A stretch of 64,000 nucleotides of DNA from an uncultured Candidatus Thioglobus sp. (GCA_905182815.1 CAJJCX010000003.1:22642-86641), one strand, 5' to 3'. Shown: positions 1 through 10,296, numbered from the stretch's first letter. The notes: a model not told the origin generated them from the sequence alone. Numbers and translations are program-made.

Positions 1-486
1 ATTTTGTTATTACTTGTTGCTCTTCTTCTGCCTGCAGCAGCTCCTCTATTAGGTATGTTTGCTTTTGGTAATTTAATGAAAGAATCTGGAGTTGTTGATC
101 GCTTGAGCGATACTACTCAGAATGCTTTGATTAATATAGTAACGATTTTTCTTGGCCTTGCAGTAGGGTCAAAACTTATGGCCGATAAGTTTCTTCAACT
201 TGATACTTTAGGAATTTTATTGCTTGGCTTAGTTGCCTTCTCTATTGGCACTATGTGCGGACTTCTCATGGCGAAACTAATGAACGTATTTAGTAAAAAT
301 AAAATTAACCCATTAATTGGCTCTGCAGGAGTTTCAGCAGTTCCAATGGCTGCACGTGTCTCTAATAAAGTTGGCCTTGAAGCTGATTCAAATAATTTCC
401 TTCTTATGCATGCAATGGGGCCTAATGTTGCAGGTGTTATAGGGTCAGCAATCGCTGCAGGCATAATGATTCAATTTCTAGGTTAG
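1..486 (+). CDS. oadB: Sodium-translocating decarboxylase beta subunit (OadB/GcdB family), C-terminal part
   Basis: The reading frame is open from the first base, so the gene is cut at the window edge; about 160 C-terminal residues remain of a family usually 375-430 long. The fragment is a hydrophobic multi-span membrane protein. It contains two stretches typical of the beta subunit: [14 protein letters not shown] near residue 110 and [18 protein letters not shown] near the end. In this family the beta subunit couples decarboxylation of the biotin-bound carboxyl group to Na+ export across the inner membrane. The alpha and gamma subunits would lie upstream, outside the window. The substrate (oxaloacetate, glutaconyl-CoA or methylmalonyl-CoA) cannot be told from this piece. 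Confidence 0.88.
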   Translation: MLLLLVALLLPAAAPLLGMFAFGNLMKESGVVDRLSDTTQNALINIVTIFLGLAVGSKLMADKFLQLDTLGILLLGLVAFSIGTMCGLLMAKLMNVFSKNKINPLIGSAGVSAVPMAARVSNKVGLEADSNNFLLMHAMGPNVAGVIGSAIAAGIMIQFLG

Positions 487-535
487 TAAAAAATTTAGAA
501 CCCTTACGTTTTTAACCCCATAAAACAAACTAGCT

Positions 536-1211
536 TTACGTTTCGTTTATTTCGCCATTGGTTAAGGTAAGCTTTCTACTCATTTTATTTGCAATAGACA
601 GGTCATGAGTAACAATTAACAGTGCGGTAGTTTTATCTGTGTTTAGCTCTATGATAAGTTCTAAGACGTCCTTTGCATTTGCCGCATCTAGGTTACCTGT
701 TGGCTCATCTGCCAAGAGACAAGTTGGCTCAGTTATCATAGCTCTTGCAATTGCAACCCTTTGCCTTTCTCCACCTGACAGCTCTGATGGCTTATGATTC
801 AATCGATTTTCTAGCCCAACCTTTGTTAATATTTTTTTAGATTTTAAGAGTGCACCGCCTTTATCAACACCCATGATTAACAAAGGCAAGGCAACGTTAT
901 ATAATGATGAAAAATCATTTAGTAAGTGATGAAATTGATAAACAAAGCCAAGATTTTTCGCTCGCAACTCTGTCCTATCTTTTTCGCTAATTTTTGAAAT
1001 ATTGGTATTAGCGATGAGCACATCACCTCAGTAGGAGTATCAAGGCCAGCCATTAAATTAAGTAGCGTTGATTTTCCACATCCTGATTGACCAATAATTG
1101 CAGTTGTTTCTCCAGACTTAATTTCAAAATTTAAATTTTTTAAAACAGATGTTTGATTTTGCCCTCATTATATGAAAAGCTAACAGAGCGACATTCAATT
1201 ATATTACTCAT
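536..1211 (-). CDS. lolD: Lipoprotein-releasing system ATP-binding protein LolD (frame broken twice)
   Basis: This is the ATPase of the LolCDE complex, which extracts outer-membrane lipoproteins from the inner membrane. The intact frame covers residues from about 60 onward, with the ABC signature [14 protein letters not shown], Walker [11 protein letters not shown] and the switch His in VTHD. The N-terminus lies upstream at 1022-1211 in shifted frames. It starts at the ATG at 1211, reads [15 protein letters not shown] and contains Walker [10 protein letters not shown]. Breaks sit near 1163 and 1030. Joined, the protein is about 225 residues, the usual length. The ATG overlaps the lolC stop (…GAGTAA/ATGAGTAA), so the two genes are translationally coupled. 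Confidence 0.9.
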
Positions 1212-2440
1212 GCCTTAAAACCTCTGAAATATTAACCTTTCCAGCACGTTTTGCTGGATAAATAGCAGCAATAATTACTAATATAAAAGCTCCCAGAGAC
1301 TATACTAACCACATCACTTAGTAGAATTTTTGATGGAAATCGGCTAATATAAAATAAATCTTTAGGGAAAAATTGGAAGCCAATAATACTTTCAATTCCA
1401 GAAATTACAGACTCGATATTAAGAGCCAATAGTAACCCAAGAATTGTTCCTATAGTAATACCAATAAAACCAATACTGAGGCCTTGGTAGAAGAATATTC
1501 TAACAATTCTTTTTGGAGTCATTCCGATGGTTCTTAGAATTGCAATGTCAGACTTTTTGTCATTAACCACCATAACCATCATAGAGACTATATTAAAAGC
1601 AGCAATAGCAATTATCAAAGAAAGAATAATTGCAATCATTTGCTTTTCAAGATTTAAAGCTCTGATAAAGTTTCGTTGTTGTTGCATCCAATCAACCCCA
1701 TAATAACCATTGCCGAGCGATTTAATTACACTATCTGTAATTTTATTAGCTTCAAATAAGTCGTCTACTTTAAGGCGAATTCCAGATACTTGATTTCCAA
1801 GAGCGAATAAATCTTGAGCGTCATAAAGGTGGATAAATGCAAGATTATTGTTGAAATCATTTACGCCAGCATTAAATATACCGCTCACTGTATAAGCTTG
1901 TGACTGGGGGACTAGTTTACCAATTGAATTTCTAGAGGGAGCTATCAGAGTAAGCTTATCTCCAATTCCTGTTCCCATAAGTGTTGCAAGGCCAACACCA
2001 ATTAATATTGATGAATCGTCTTCATTAAGGCTAAGACTTCCATATTTAATATCATCTAATAAGGCAGAGGTTGTTGATTCTAAATCTATAAGGATGCCTC
2101 TAACACTAATGCCTTGTGAGGCATTTTTTGAAGTCATTAAGGCAAAGTCTTCAACAAAAGGCGAGGATGCAATAATCTGGTCCTGTGTGTCAATTTTTTT
2201 TCTAAGATCTTGCCAATTATCGAGAGTATCATCAGTTTCTGTTATGTAGGAGTGAGAAATCGTGTTTAAAACTCGATTTGTTAACTCTTCATGAAAGCCG
2301 TTCATTACTGACAAGACAGTAATAAGAGACATAACAGCTAGAACAAGACCAACCATAGAAACGCCAGAAATAAAAGAAACAAAGCCTTTTTTTCGATTGG
2401 ATCTTAAATATTGGTTAGAAATATGAAATTCAACACTCAT
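1204..2440 (-). CDS. lolC: Lipoprotein-releasing ABC transporter permease LolC/LolE (3' frameshift)
   Basis: Inner-membrane permease of the Lol lipoprotein-sorting machine. The first membrane segment lies near residues 20-48, preceded by the family-typical NQYLRSNRKKGFVSF. A large periplasmic domain follows, then three C-terminal membrane segments, including a region with DIAILRTIGMTPKRI that typically contacts the ATPase. A frame break near 1297 scrambles the last residues. Switching frame restores an ending with YPAKRAGKVNISEVL and a stop at 1204-1206 that overlaps lolD. The joined length of about 410 residues is normal. LolC and LolE are homologous, so a single-permease (LolF-like) arrangement is possible because only one permease is present here. 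Confidence 0.88.
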
Positions 2441-2475
2441 GGTCGGAATATTTTGTCATAATTAATGTTTTAAAA

Positions 2476-3462
2476 GTGATTAAAATTATCAAAATGCTAA
2501 GTATTACAAGTTTTATCAATCACAGTAAGTTTGGCCTGGTTAATTTTTTGCTTTTGCCTTTTTCCGCTATTTTCTTCATTTTTAGTTATATACGTCTTTG
2601 TCTTTACAAAGTAAGGTTATTAAAAGTAAGCGTGTCATCAGTTCCAGTTATTGTTATAGGCAATATAACAGCAGGTGGAACTGGAAAGACGCCAATTGTA
2701 ATTGCAGTCGCTAATTATTTTGCATCTCGCAATAAAATGGTAGGAGTTGTTTCCAGGGGCTATGGGGGAAAGTACGCTCAAGAATCATTAGAGGTTACTT
2801 CGACAAGTGATCCAATTGATTGCGGTGATGAGCCTTTGTTAATAAAGCAACAAACTGAAGCTTTTGTTGTAGTGGCTAAAAAAAGAAGCAATGCAGTAAA
2901 ATTTTTAACTGAAAACTATTCAGTAGATTTAATTATTAGTGATGATGGTCTTCAGCATTATGCTATGGGACGCGATATTGAAATCGCAGTTATAGATGGA
3001 CACAATCGATTAGGAAATGGGTGGTTTCTTCCAGCAGGACCTCTAAGAGAATCAAAAAAAAGGCTCAAGTCAGTTGATTTTATTATCAATAATGGTTCGC
3101 ATATGGAAGGAGAGATATCAAGCAAAATTGAAGCAAACTGTTATATTAATCTAGCTACCAATGAAAAAAAAGATCTTGATTTTTTTAAAAGTAAAAAATG
3201 CTTTGCTATCGCTGGAATTGGAAATCCAGATAATTTTTATTCATTGCTTGAGGAGCTTGGAGTTAATTTAATTACTAAAACATTTGCAGATCATCATAAA
3301 TTTATTGAGAAGGATTTCGAATTTAAGGGTGATTATCCAATCTTAATGACAGCCAAGGATTGTGTAAAATGTAAACAGTTTGCAACAAGCCAAATGTGGT
3401 ATTTGTCTGTGGATGCAAAAATTAGTTCTGACTTTTATCAGCAACTCGAGTCTAAATTATGA
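2476..3462 (+). CDS. lpxK: Tetraacyldisaccharide 4'-kinase LpxK
   Basis: Adds the 4'-phosphate to the lipid A precursor at the inner membrane. The N-terminus has a membrane-associating hydrophobic helix at about residues 20-43. The P-loop GNITAGGTGKT follows at residues 62-72, then VSRGYGG and the conserved SDDGLQHY motif. Length 328 matches the family. The GTG at 2476 is the longest start; an ATG at 2494 is equally possible. Only 35 bases separate it from divergent lolC, so both promoters must fit in a very short interval or overlap the coding regions. It heads an overlapping run with the YcaR-like gene, kdsB and folD. Confidence 0.95.
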   Translation: MIKIIKMLSITSFINHSKFGLVNFLLLPFSAIFFIFSYIRLCLYKVRLLKVSVSSVPVIVIGNITAGGTGKTPIVIAVANYFASRNKMVGVVSRGYGGKYAQESLEVTSTSDPIDCGDEPLLIKQQTEAFVVVAKKRSNAVKFLTENYSVDLIISDDGLQHYAMGRDIEIAVIDGHNRLGNGWFLPAGPLRESKKRLKSVDFIINNGSHMEGEISSKIEANCYINLATNEKKDLDFFKSKKCFAIAGIGNPDNFYSLLEELGVNLITKTFADHHKFIEKDFEFKGDYPILMTAKDCVKCKQFATSQMWYLSVDAKISSDFYQQLESKL

Positions 3463-3629
3463 TTGACGAAAATTTATTAAAAATGTTAGTTTGCCCAGAA
3501 AGTAAAGCGCCTCTTAAGTTAGTTGGTGAAGAATTAGTGTGTGAAAAAAGTCAGTTAGCCTATCCTATTATTGATGGCATTCCAATTCTGCTTTTAGAAG
3601 AGGCTCGAAAAACTAATTCTGAAAAGTAA
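3459..3629 (+). CDS. ycaR: Trm112/YcaR-family small protein (UPF0434)
   Basis: A 56-residue gene. The ATG overlaps the lpxK stop (ATGA) and its TAA overlaps the kdsB ATG. The product begins MIDENLLKMLVCPESKAPL and ends with the conserved YPIIDGIPILLLEEAR. In many proteobacteria a gene of this family sits between lpxK and kdsB, exactly as here. The family is a short zinc-ribbon-like fold related to Trm112. Here only one cysteine of the usual N-terminal CPxC pair remains (CPES), with one more Cys further on, so metal binding is doubtful. The cellular role is not known. Confidence 0.88.
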   Translation: MIDENLLKMLVCPESKAPLKLVGEELVCEKSQLAYPIIDGIPILLLEEARKTNSEK

Positions 3630-4366
3630 TGGAATTTTCAGTAATTATTCCTGCTCGATATGCCTCAAGCCGTTTACCGGCAAAGCTACTAGAAAAAATA
3701 AATGGCAAAACACTTATTGAGCATACTTATTCAAATGCAGTTATGAGTTCTGCCAAACGTGTAATTATTGCAACGGATGATGAAAGAATAAGTAAGGTTG
3801 CTAAGGATTTTGGTGCCGAGGTTTGTATGACTGACTCAAGTCACACATCTGGTACTTCTCGCTTATCAGAGGCAGTCACCTCTCTAAATTTTAATGAGGA
3901 TGAAGTGGTTGTTAATGTTCAGGGTGATGAGCCCATGATGAGTCCTAATGCAATAAATCAGGTTGCCTCTAACTTGATTAAAAGTGGAATGAGTGTTGCA
4001 ACATTGTGCGAAAAAATTGAAAGTGAAGAATCTTACTTTGATCTAAATTGCGTTAAAGTCGTATATAATTCGCGCGGCAAAGCATTGTACTTCTCAAGAT
4101 CACCGATTCCTGCTTTTAGGAATAGTAGTGAGATTAATTTGGATTTTTGTTTTCGCCATGTTGGCTTATATGCATATCGAGTTAGTTTTTTAAAGCAATA
4201 TTTGCAAATGGGTAAATCTGAGCTAGAACTAGCTGAGAAATTGGAGCAGTTAACTATATTAAACCAAGGAATCGATATTAATGTTGATATTTCTTGCGCT
4301 CCAACTGGCTATGGTGTTGATACAGAATTTGATTTGAAAAAAGTTAAAGAGGAATTAAAAAAATGA
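3629..4366 (+). CDS. kdsB: 3-deoxy-manno-octulosonate cytidylyltransferase (CMP-KDO synthetase)
   Basis: Activates KDO with CTP for addition to lipid A, in the cytoplasm. The nucleotide-binding N-terminus PARYASSRLPAK is at residues 8-19 and the metal/sugar-site motif NVQGDEP at 96-102. Length 245 is standard. It overlaps the YcaR-like gene upstream and folD downstream. Together with lpxK here and kdsA at 15.8 kb it covers several steps of the KDO/lipid A pathway in one window. Confidence 0.96.
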   Translation: MEFSVIIPARYASSRLPAKLLEKINGKTLIEHTYSNAVMSSAKRVIIATDDERISKVAKDFGAEVCMTDSSHTSGTSRLSEAVTSLNFNEDEVVVNVQGDEPMMSPNAINQVASNLIKSGMSVATLCEKIESEESYFDLNCVKVVYNSRGKALYFSRSPIPAFRNSSEINLDFCFRHVGLYAYRVSFLKQYLQMGKSELELAEKLEQLTILNQGIDINVDISCAPTGYGVDTEFDLKKVKEELKK

Positions 4367-5196
4367 ATATTATTGATGGAAAAGAGATTGCAAAAAATCT
4401 GCGTTTAAAAATTGCTGAAGAAGTAAAAATGCTTGAACGACCTCCTGGTCTTGCTGTAATTCTAGTAGGTGAAGACCCTGCCTCAGCAGTCTATGTAAGA
4501 AATAAAGAGCTAGCATGTAAGCAGGCAGGATTTTTTTCAGATAAGATTATTAAATCAGAGAATATCACAGAAGAACAGTTATTAGAAGAGGTGGAGAGAC
4601 TTAACAATAATCCTTATATAGATGGCATTTTAGTGCAGCTTCCGTTGCCTAAACATATAGATGCAAATAAGGTTATTGAGCACATCTCACCATATAAGGA
4701 TGTTGATGGATTCCACAGTGAAAATATTGGAAAGTTAATGCAGAATAAATCCCATTTAAGGCCATGCACTCCAAAGGGCGTTATGACTATGTTGGCATCA
4801 GTTGATTGTAAGGTGGAAGGTATGAATTGTGTAGTTATTGGTGCTTCAAATATTGTCGGTAGGCCAATGGCAATGGAGCTTCTAAATGCGCGAGGAACTG
4901 TAACTATTTGCAATAGTAAAACTAAAAATGTAGCTGAAAAAGTTAGGCAAGCTGACATTGTTGTTGTAGGTGTTGGAATTCCAGAAATGGTCAAAGGTGA
5001 CTGGGTTAAAGATGGAGCTATCGTTATAGATATAGGTATTAATCGATTGGAAGATGGCTCTCTAGTTGGAGATGTAGACTTTGATGCAGTCAAAGATAAA
5101 GCTGGAGCTATAACGCCAGTTCCTGGTGGAGTTGGGCCAATGACTATTGCAACGCTTTTAGAAAACACATTGATAGCTTACAGGCAAAGTTTATGA
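4363..5196 (+). CDS. folD: Methylenetetrahydrofolate dehydrogenase / methenyl-THF cyclohydrolase FolD
   Basis: Bifunctional enzyme interconverting 5,10-methylene-THF and 10-formyl-THF with NADP. The ATG overlaps the kdsB stop. Family motifs are clear: VGEDPASAVYVRNK with the catalytic Lys region near residue 45, QLPLPKHID, PYKDVDGF, the Rossmann segment VIGASNIVGRPMA and C-terminal PGGVGPMT. Length 277 is normal. It supplies one-carbon units for purines and fMet, and fits a metabolism with glyoxylate and glycine routes elsewhere in the window. Confidence 0.97.
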   Translation: MNIIDGKEIAKNLRLKIAEEVKMLERPPGLAVILVGEDPASAVYVRNKELACKQAGFFSDKIIKSENITEEQLLEEVERLNNNPYIDGILVQLPLPKHIDANKVIEHISPYKDVDGFHSENIGKLMQNKSHLRPCTPKGVMTMLASVDCKVEGMNCVVIGASNIVGRPMAMELLNARGTVTICNSKTKNVAEKVRQADIVVVGVGIPEMVKGDWVKDGAIVIDIGINRLEDGSLVGDVDFDAVKDKAGAITPVPGGVGPMTIATLLENTLIAYRQSL

Positions 5197-5564
5197 GATT
5201 TTTTCTAAGATTATTAAGAGAAGGCTCTGGCAGAGTATTGATATTAATTGACTGGTTATTTAAGCCTTCAGTAGTAAAAAGAAATGATGAAGAGCAAGCT
5301 AAGGTTGATCAAGAAACAAAAATTCTAAAGCTTTATCAGTTCTATGCTTGCCCATTTTGCGTTAAGACTAGAAGAGCAATTAAACGTTTAAATCTTAAAG
5401 TTGAGACTCGTGATGCTCAAACTGCCGGGAAATTCAGAAAAGAGCTGGAAATAAGTGGTGGAAAGATTAAGGTTCCATGCTTAAAGCTAGAGGGTGCTGG
5501 TGAAGCTACTTGGATTTATGAATCGAATGATATTATTAAGTACCTGGATGAGCGCTTTTCATAA
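5193..5564 (+). CDS. Glutaredoxin-like thiol protein (GST N-terminal/glutaredoxin domain)
   Basis: A 123-residue protein overlapping the folD stop. After an N-terminal extension of about 45 residues with an amphipathic or weakly hydrophobic helix (VLILIDWLF), the thioredoxin-fold core begins. It has the dithiol site CPFC at about residues 54-57, a cis-Pro region KVPCLKL and the C-terminal YESNDIIKYLDERF typical of glutaredoxin/GST N-domains. Probably a glutathione-dependent oxidoreductase, perhaps membrane-associated through the extension. The partner protein is unknown. Confidence 0.8.
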   Translation: MRFFLRLLREGSGRVLILIDWLFKPSVVKRNDEEQAKVDQETKILKLYQFYACPFCVKTRRAIKRLNLKVETRDAQTAGKFRKELEISGGKIKVPCLKLEGAGEATWIYESNDIIKYLDERFS

Positions 5565-5585
5565 ACCATTTAATTTTTTATAAAA

Positions 5586-5963
5586 ATGCTTTATATTCGT
5601 GGCGGTAATAAAGAGCAAATAGTGCTTTCGCAGCAGTTATTTAGTTTCTGCAGTAACGGCTTGTTTCAAGCAAATAACATTCCAAATATTGATCTAACTA
5701 TCCAAAAAGTAGATGATGCGCTTGCTTGGACAGACTATGAGGGCGATGGCAAGTTCTTTATAGAAATTGAAGAATCATTAGATAGAAAAAAATTCATTAT
5801 TACCCTGTGTCATGAAATGATACATGTGTGTCAATTTTTAGCAGGTGTTGAAGTCAGTGAGCTATCAGCATATCACTATGAAGAGGAGCTAGCAGAGCAG
5901 TTTTATCAAGAAGAGCTAGGCGGTAGTATTAATGGAAGTCTTTCAGATCTAAATGAGGATTAA
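5586..5963 (+). CDS. Putative small zinc metalloprotein with HEMIH motif
   Basis: A 125-residue cytoplasmic-looking protein without signal peptide or membrane segment. HEMIHVCQF fits the HExxH zinc motif, with a Gln four positions on as in SprT-like/minigluzincin folds. A downstream Glu-rich helix (YEEELAEQFY) could give the third ligand. I do not recognise a named family. It could be a small peptidase or a non-catalytic zinc protein. It follows the glutaredoxin-like gene by about 20 bases and meets purK tail-to-tail with a 4-base overlap. Confidence 0.6.
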   Translation: MLYIRGGNKEQIVLSQQLFSFCSNGLFQANNIPNIDLTIQKVDDALAWTDYEGDGKFFIEIEESLDRKKFIITLCHEMIHVCQFLAGVEVSELSAYHYEEELAEQFYQEELGGSINGSLSDLNED

Positions 5964-7045
5964 GGTAAATACTCTTTTAAGCTTTCTATCGTTTTATTTA
6001 ATTCATCAATTGAGTTAGAAGTTAAAGTTATATGGCCTAACTTTCTTCCAGTTCGCTCTTCTTTATTATATAAATGAAGGTGAGCATTTTTAGTTTTAAG
6101 TACTTTTTGGATTGGTCCATGGACTCCAATTATATTGATCATAGCACTGAACTTTGACGTAATAGTTGTTTGCCCTAAGGGAGATTCAGTAATAGCTCTT
6201 ATATGATTTTCAAATTGAGAGGTTTGTGCTCCTTCAATGGTCCAATGGCCAGAATTATGAACTCTTGGGGCTATCTCATTAACTAGAAGGTCATCAGATT
6301 CAAAGAGTTCAATGGTTAAAACTCCAACATGTTTAATTTCTTTAAGAATAGAGCTCATATACTCTTCTGCTTTTTTTTGAAGAGACGCTGAGATATTTTG
6401 TGCAGGCGCTATAGTTAATCTTAGTATTCCCTCATGATGAGAATTTTCAACTAAAGGATAATATTCAAGACTACCATCTATACCTCTAACTGCAATCAAA
6501 GATAGCTCTCGCTTAAAATTTATAAAGCCCTCAAGGATTGAGTCAGCACCAGCCATCTTTTCCCATGCTTCATGGATCTGGGTTTCAGATTTAATTAAAA
6601 ACTGACCTTTACCATCATAGCCATCTGTTGCTGTTTTTAGTATGGAAGGGATTCCAATATTCTTAATTGCACTTTTTAAATCATCAAGACTATTTACCAT
6701 TTGATAGGGCGCACAAGGTATTTTTAATGCATCTAGAAGTGCTTTTTCTCTGCCGCGATGTTGAGAAATATATAGAGATTTATCACTAGGAAAAACTTTG
6801 GTATTTTTACTAATTTCATTAACAATAGTTACGTCAGTATTTTCGCTTTCATAGGTCACAATGTCCGAACTATCAGCAAAATTACTAACCATTTCTGGAT
6901 TATTATTATGGATAAATGTTTTTCCAAGAAGTGAAGATGGGTCTTCTTCAGATAATGCTAAAAATCTCATTTGGTGACCTAACGGATAGGCCGATAGCGC
7001 AAGCATTCTCCCCAATTGACCAGCACCAAGAACCCCAATTTTCAT
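5960..7045 (-). CDS. purK: N5-carboxyaminoimidazole ribonucleotide synthase PurK
   Basis: ATP-grasp enzyme that carboxylates AIR with bicarbonate in purine synthesis. It has the N-terminal dinucleotide-like GVLGAGQLGRMLALSA, the central ATP-grasp region TDGYDGKGQ and the C-terminal catalytic segment NEIAPRVHNSGHWT. Length 361 matches the family. It sits 3 bases downstream of purE, so the two consecutive steps form one operon. Confidence 0.97.
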   Translation of the reverse strand: MKIGVLGAGQLGRMLALSAYPLGHQMRFLALSEEDPSSLLGKTFIHNNNPEMVSNFADSSDIVTYESENTDVTIVNEISKNTKVFPSDKSLYISQHRGREKALLDALKIPCAPYQMVNSLDDLKSAIKNIGIPSILKTATDGYDGKGQFLIKSETQIHEAWEKMAGADSILEGFINFKRELSLIAVRGIDGSLEYYPLVENSHHEGILRLTIAPAQNISASLQKKAEEYMSSILKEIKHVGVLTIELFESDDLLVNEIAPRVHNSGHWTIEGAQTSQFENHIRAITESPLGQTTITSKFSAMINIIGVHGPIQKVLKTKNAHLHLYNKEERTGRKLGHITLTSNSIDELNKTIESLKEYLP

Positions 7046-7048
7046 AAG

Positions 7049-7537
7049 TTATTTATCAGGATTAGGATTGTTGAGAACACTTTGAGTCTGCTCTAAACGA
7101 AATTTAGTAACCTTTTGTCTTACTTCTTCATTATGGTTACCAACGATCTGGGCTGCTAAAATTCCAGCATTTTTTGCGCCAGCTTCCCCTATGGCAAGCG
7201 TGCCCACAGGAATTCCACCAGGCATTTGAACAATTGACAGTAAAGAGTCGTGACCACTTAATGCCTTAGACTGAATTGGCACCCCTAAGACTGGAATAAT
7301 TGTTTTTGAAGCAACCATTCCTGGTAAGTGGGCAGAGCCACCAGCACCAGCAATAATTACTTCAAGGCCTCTTGCTTGAGCTGTTTCGGCATATTCAAAC
7401 ATTAAATCAGGAGTGCGATGGGCTGAGACAACCTTGACTTCATAAGGAACACTTAATTCTTCAAGCATCTCTGTGGCAATTTTCATTGTGGGCCAATCTG
7501 ACTTTGATCCCATAATAACTCCAACTAGTGCACTCAT
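7049..7537 (-). CDS. purE: N5-carboxyaminoimidazole ribonucleotide mutase PurE
   Basis: Moves the carboxyl group of N5-CAIR to make CAIR. Class I PurE motifs are all present: [10 protein letters not shown] at the N-terminus, SAHRTPD with the catalytic His, and [11 protein letters not shown]. Length 162 is standard. First gene of purE-purK; the 85-base gap to bioH shows no clear hairpin. Confidence 0.97.
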   Translation of the reverse strand: MSALVGVIMGSKSDWPTMKIATEMLEELSVPYEVKVVSAHRTPDLMFEYAETAQARGLEVIIAGAGGSAHLPGMVASKTIIPVLGVPIQSKALSGHDSLLSIVQMPGGIPVGTLAIGEAGAKNAGILAAQIVGNHNEEVRQKVTKFRLEQTQSVLNNPNPDK

Positions 7538-7622
7538 TTTGATTTTGGTGAGGAAATTGCTTGAATTATACCAAAAACAAGATAGTTATTAGAATTGAAA
7601 CTAATCTTGCAAGAGCTGGTGA

Positions 7623-8321
7623 TTAAAGTTTAAAGTCTTTATCAATAAAAGGAAGATGACCAGAGCGAATAATAGAGGTTTGTGAGCCAACTGCCTCATA
7701 CCATTCTTTAATTTTTACTGGGACTAGTGTATCAAGTGAGCCAAGGATAGTAGTTTTAGGTACTGCAATATCTTTATAAATATCTCGCAAGTCAGAATTA
7801 ATAATTATTTCTAATCCAGTATTTAGCGCACTATGTGAGGCTGGATATTTTTGAATTGATTTGTAAAGCTCTTGAAGTTGAGACTTGTCTTTGCTTTGAA
7901 GGCTTACGAAACGTTTGAGTGATTTAGTACTATCATTTTTTAAATTAATTGCAAATTGATCAAATACCTCACTACTTATTCCATAATTCCAGTTTTCATT
8001 ATTTATAAGACAGGGTGTTGCAGCAACTAGAATTAACTTGCTAATCTCAATTTGACTTGCAATATAGGTTGAAAGTAAGCCACCTAAAGACCAGCCAAGT
8101 AAGATAGATTGCTCTGGGATTATCTTAGTTAGTTCATTGCACCAGCTTTCAATATTTCCATCTATATCTCTACTTCTTCCATGGCCAGGAAGGTCAATAA
8201 CTGTTATACGATAGTTTGCCTTGTATTTATCTATCAAGCTTTGGAATATATCACTATTAAAGGCCCATCCATGTAATAAGACTAGACTTGGGCCATCGCC
8301 TACAGTTTTATGCCATAACAT
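7623..8321 (-). CDS. bioH: Pimeloyl-[ACP] methyl ester esterase BioH
   Basis: Alpha/beta hydrolase that releases pimeloyl-ACP for biotin synthesis. It has [12 protein letters not shown] near residue 15, nucleophile Ser78 in GWSLGG, a likely acid Asp near 197 (GSLDTLVP) and His222 in SGHLPF. At 232 residues it is slightly shorter than the 256 of E. coli. It begins inside the bioF 3' end, which supports the biotin assignment over a general hydrolase. No bioB, bioC or bioD is visible next to it. Confidence 0.9.
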   Translation of the reverse strand: MLWHKTVGDGPSLVLLHGWAFNSDIFQSLIDKYKANYRITVIDLPGHGRSRDIDGNIESWCNELTKIIPEQSILLGWSLGGLLSTYIASQIEISKLILVAATPCLINNENWNYGISSEVFDQFAINLKNDSTKSLKRFVSLQSKDKSQLQELYKSIQKYPASHSALNTGLEIIINSDLRDIYKDIAVPKTTILGSLDTLVPVKIKEWYEAVGSQTSIIRSGHLPFIDKDFKL

Positions 8322-9418
8322 CTTTTACCTTTTTTAAAAGTGTTTCAATTTGATTTTCACTATGACCCGCTGATAATGTAAATCGAAGTCGGGCGGTGTT
8401 AGGAGGAACTGTAGGAGGCCGAATAGCACTAACAAAAAAACCTTCATCAAATAGCTTGTTACTTAGCTTAAGAGCTGACACTACTTGAGCCTACAACAAG
8501 CGGTTGAATTGCACTATCAGAGTCTTCAAATTGAAGATCTAACTGCCTATAAATATTCTTAAAGTGATTAATATTAGCTAATAACTTATTTTTTTGTTCA
8601 CCCTTTTTAATTAACTCTAGGCTCATAAGGCCTGCATGACAAAAACTAGGGGGGATGGCAGTAGTGTAGGTATATGGCCTTGATTTTTGCACTAAAAATT
8701 CTATAAAGTCATCGTCTCCAGCTACAAAGGCTCCCATAACACCAGCAGATTTTCCTAGCGTAGCCATGTAAATAGAATGCTTAGGGATTGTTGGGTTAAA
8801 AACGCCAAATCCATGAGCATCATCTTGCATTAATATTGCATCAGTTTGGTTTAGAATTTTATCAATTTCTGAAATATCTGCCTCATCTCCATCCATACTA
8901 AAAATATGATCAGTTACAACCAGACCAGGACCAGTTTGTTTTTGTAATTTTTTTTGAAGTGAGACAAGATTTTTATGGAGATACCTTTGAATTGGAAGGT
9001 CAATTAGTCTGGCGCCATCGATTAATGATGCATGATTTAATTTATCTTGAAGTGACCATTTGATTTCATCCCTTAGAGCAGAAAATATTCCTAGATTTGC
9101 GCTATAGCCCGATGAAAAAAGCAGTGCTCTTTGCTGGCCAGTATGCTCAGCTAATGCTTCTTCAAATATATGATGTGATTTTGAGTGACCACTTACTAGA
9201 TGAGACGCTCCTGATCCAACTCCATATAGCTTTACTCCTTCAATTAGTGCCTCTTTAATTTTAGGATGATTGGCTAGAGATAGGTAATCATTTGAGCAAA
9301 AATTCACAATTTTCTTGCCATCAATTTCCATAATAGCGCCCTGGGCACTATTAGCAATTCTTCTTAAACGTAATAAGTGATTCTGCTCAATATCACTTAT
9401 TTTTTTTGAGAAGTTCAT
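8308..9418 (-). CDS. bioF: 8-amino-7-oxononanoate synthase BioF (frameshift near 8470)
   Basis: PLP enzyme that condenses pimeloyl-ACP with alanine, the first committed ring-forming step of biotin synthesis. The main frame holds the substrate loop SNDYLSLA (residues 42-49), DDAHGFG (199-205) and Lys223 in [11 protein letters not shown], the Schiff-base lysine. The frame stops early at 8468. The next frame carries the missing tail, including [16 protein letters not shown] and [11 protein letters not shown], and stops at 8308-8310, overlapping the bioH start by 14 bases. Joined length is about 370 residues. The clean restoration points to a one-base error rather than decay. Confidence 0.9.
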
Positions 9419-9436
9419 TGCATTAACATCTTAAGG

Positions 9437-10219
9437 CTATATTAAATTTTCCATAGGTGATGAAGCGCTTGCATAACTTTTCTTAATCATTCTGCCTGCA
9501 AGATAGGATTCACGCCCAGCTATAATAGCATGCTTCATTGCACTTGCCATTAGTATAGGGTTTTCTGCATTTGCAATTGCAGAATTCATAAGTACGCCGT
9601 CACACCCGAGTTCCATTGCTTCTGCGGCATCACTTGCGCAGCCAATCCCAGCATCAACTAAGACAGGAACATTGGCCTGGTCTTTAATTAGCTTAATATT
9701 AAAAGGATTAGCTATTCCCTGGCCTGATCCAATAAGAGAGGCTAGTGGCATAATTGCACAGCAACCAATTTCTTCAAGTTCTTTAGCTACTATAGGATCA
9801 TCCGAAGTATAAACCATGACATCAAAACCTTCTTTTATTAGTATTTTAGATGCTTCAAGAGTTTCAACAATATTAGGATAAAGTGTTTTTTCATCACCCA
9901 GAACCTCTAATTTAACGAGGTTATGCCCGTCTAACAATTCTCTTGCTAGAAGGAGAGTTCTAACTGCATCTTTTGCGTTGTAACAGCCTGCAGTATTTGG
10001 AAGAATAGTATATTTTTTAGGTGAGATAGCGTCAAGAAGACTTTCTTCGTTTGGATTTTGGCCAATATTTACGCGACGAATTGCCACAGTAATAATCTCT
10101 GAACCAGAGGCTTCAGTGGCTAACTTAGTTTCTTCTAGATCTTTATATTTTCCAGAACCAACAAGGAGTCTAGAGTTAAAAGTTCTGCCTGCTATAGTAA
10201 ATGGAGTGTCTTTTTTCAT
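9437..10219 (-). CDS. thiG: Thiazole synthase ThiG
   Basis: Forms the thiazole phosphate of thiamine from DXP, dehydroglycine and the ThiS thiocarboxylate. Clear family stretches are [33 protein letters not shown] with the Schiff-base Lys, and [13 protein letters not shown] place the start at the ATG at 10219 ([14 protein letters not shown]), where family similarity begins; in-frame ATG 10237 and TTG 10249 are alternatives. Neither thiS nor another thiamine gene is adjacent, and the short upstream gap leaves no room for a TPP riboswitch. Confidence 0.95.
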   Translation of the reverse strand: MKKDTPFTIAGRTFNSRLLVGSGKYKDLEETKLATEASGSEIITVAIRRVNIGQNPNEESLLDAISPKKYTILPNTAGCYNAKDAVRTLLLARELLDGHNLVKLEVLGDEKTLYPNIVETLEASKILIKEGFDVMVYTSDDPIVAKELEEIGCCAIMPLASLIGSGQGIANPFNIKLIKDQANVPVLVDAGIGCASDAAEAMELGCDGVLMNSAIANAENPILMASAMKHAIIAGRESYLAGRMIKKSYASASSPMENLI

Positions 10220-10296
10220 AGCGTTATAAGATACCATGTGATGCAACAAAAATTATTCTATCGCATAGTATTCTTTTGAAGTTTCAAATGATTTAT

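Noticed and set aside
4614..5168. Long open frame antisense to folD
   Set aside because: Low-complexity Ser/Thr/Pro-rich translation, no family resemblance, lies wholly opposite a perfect folD.
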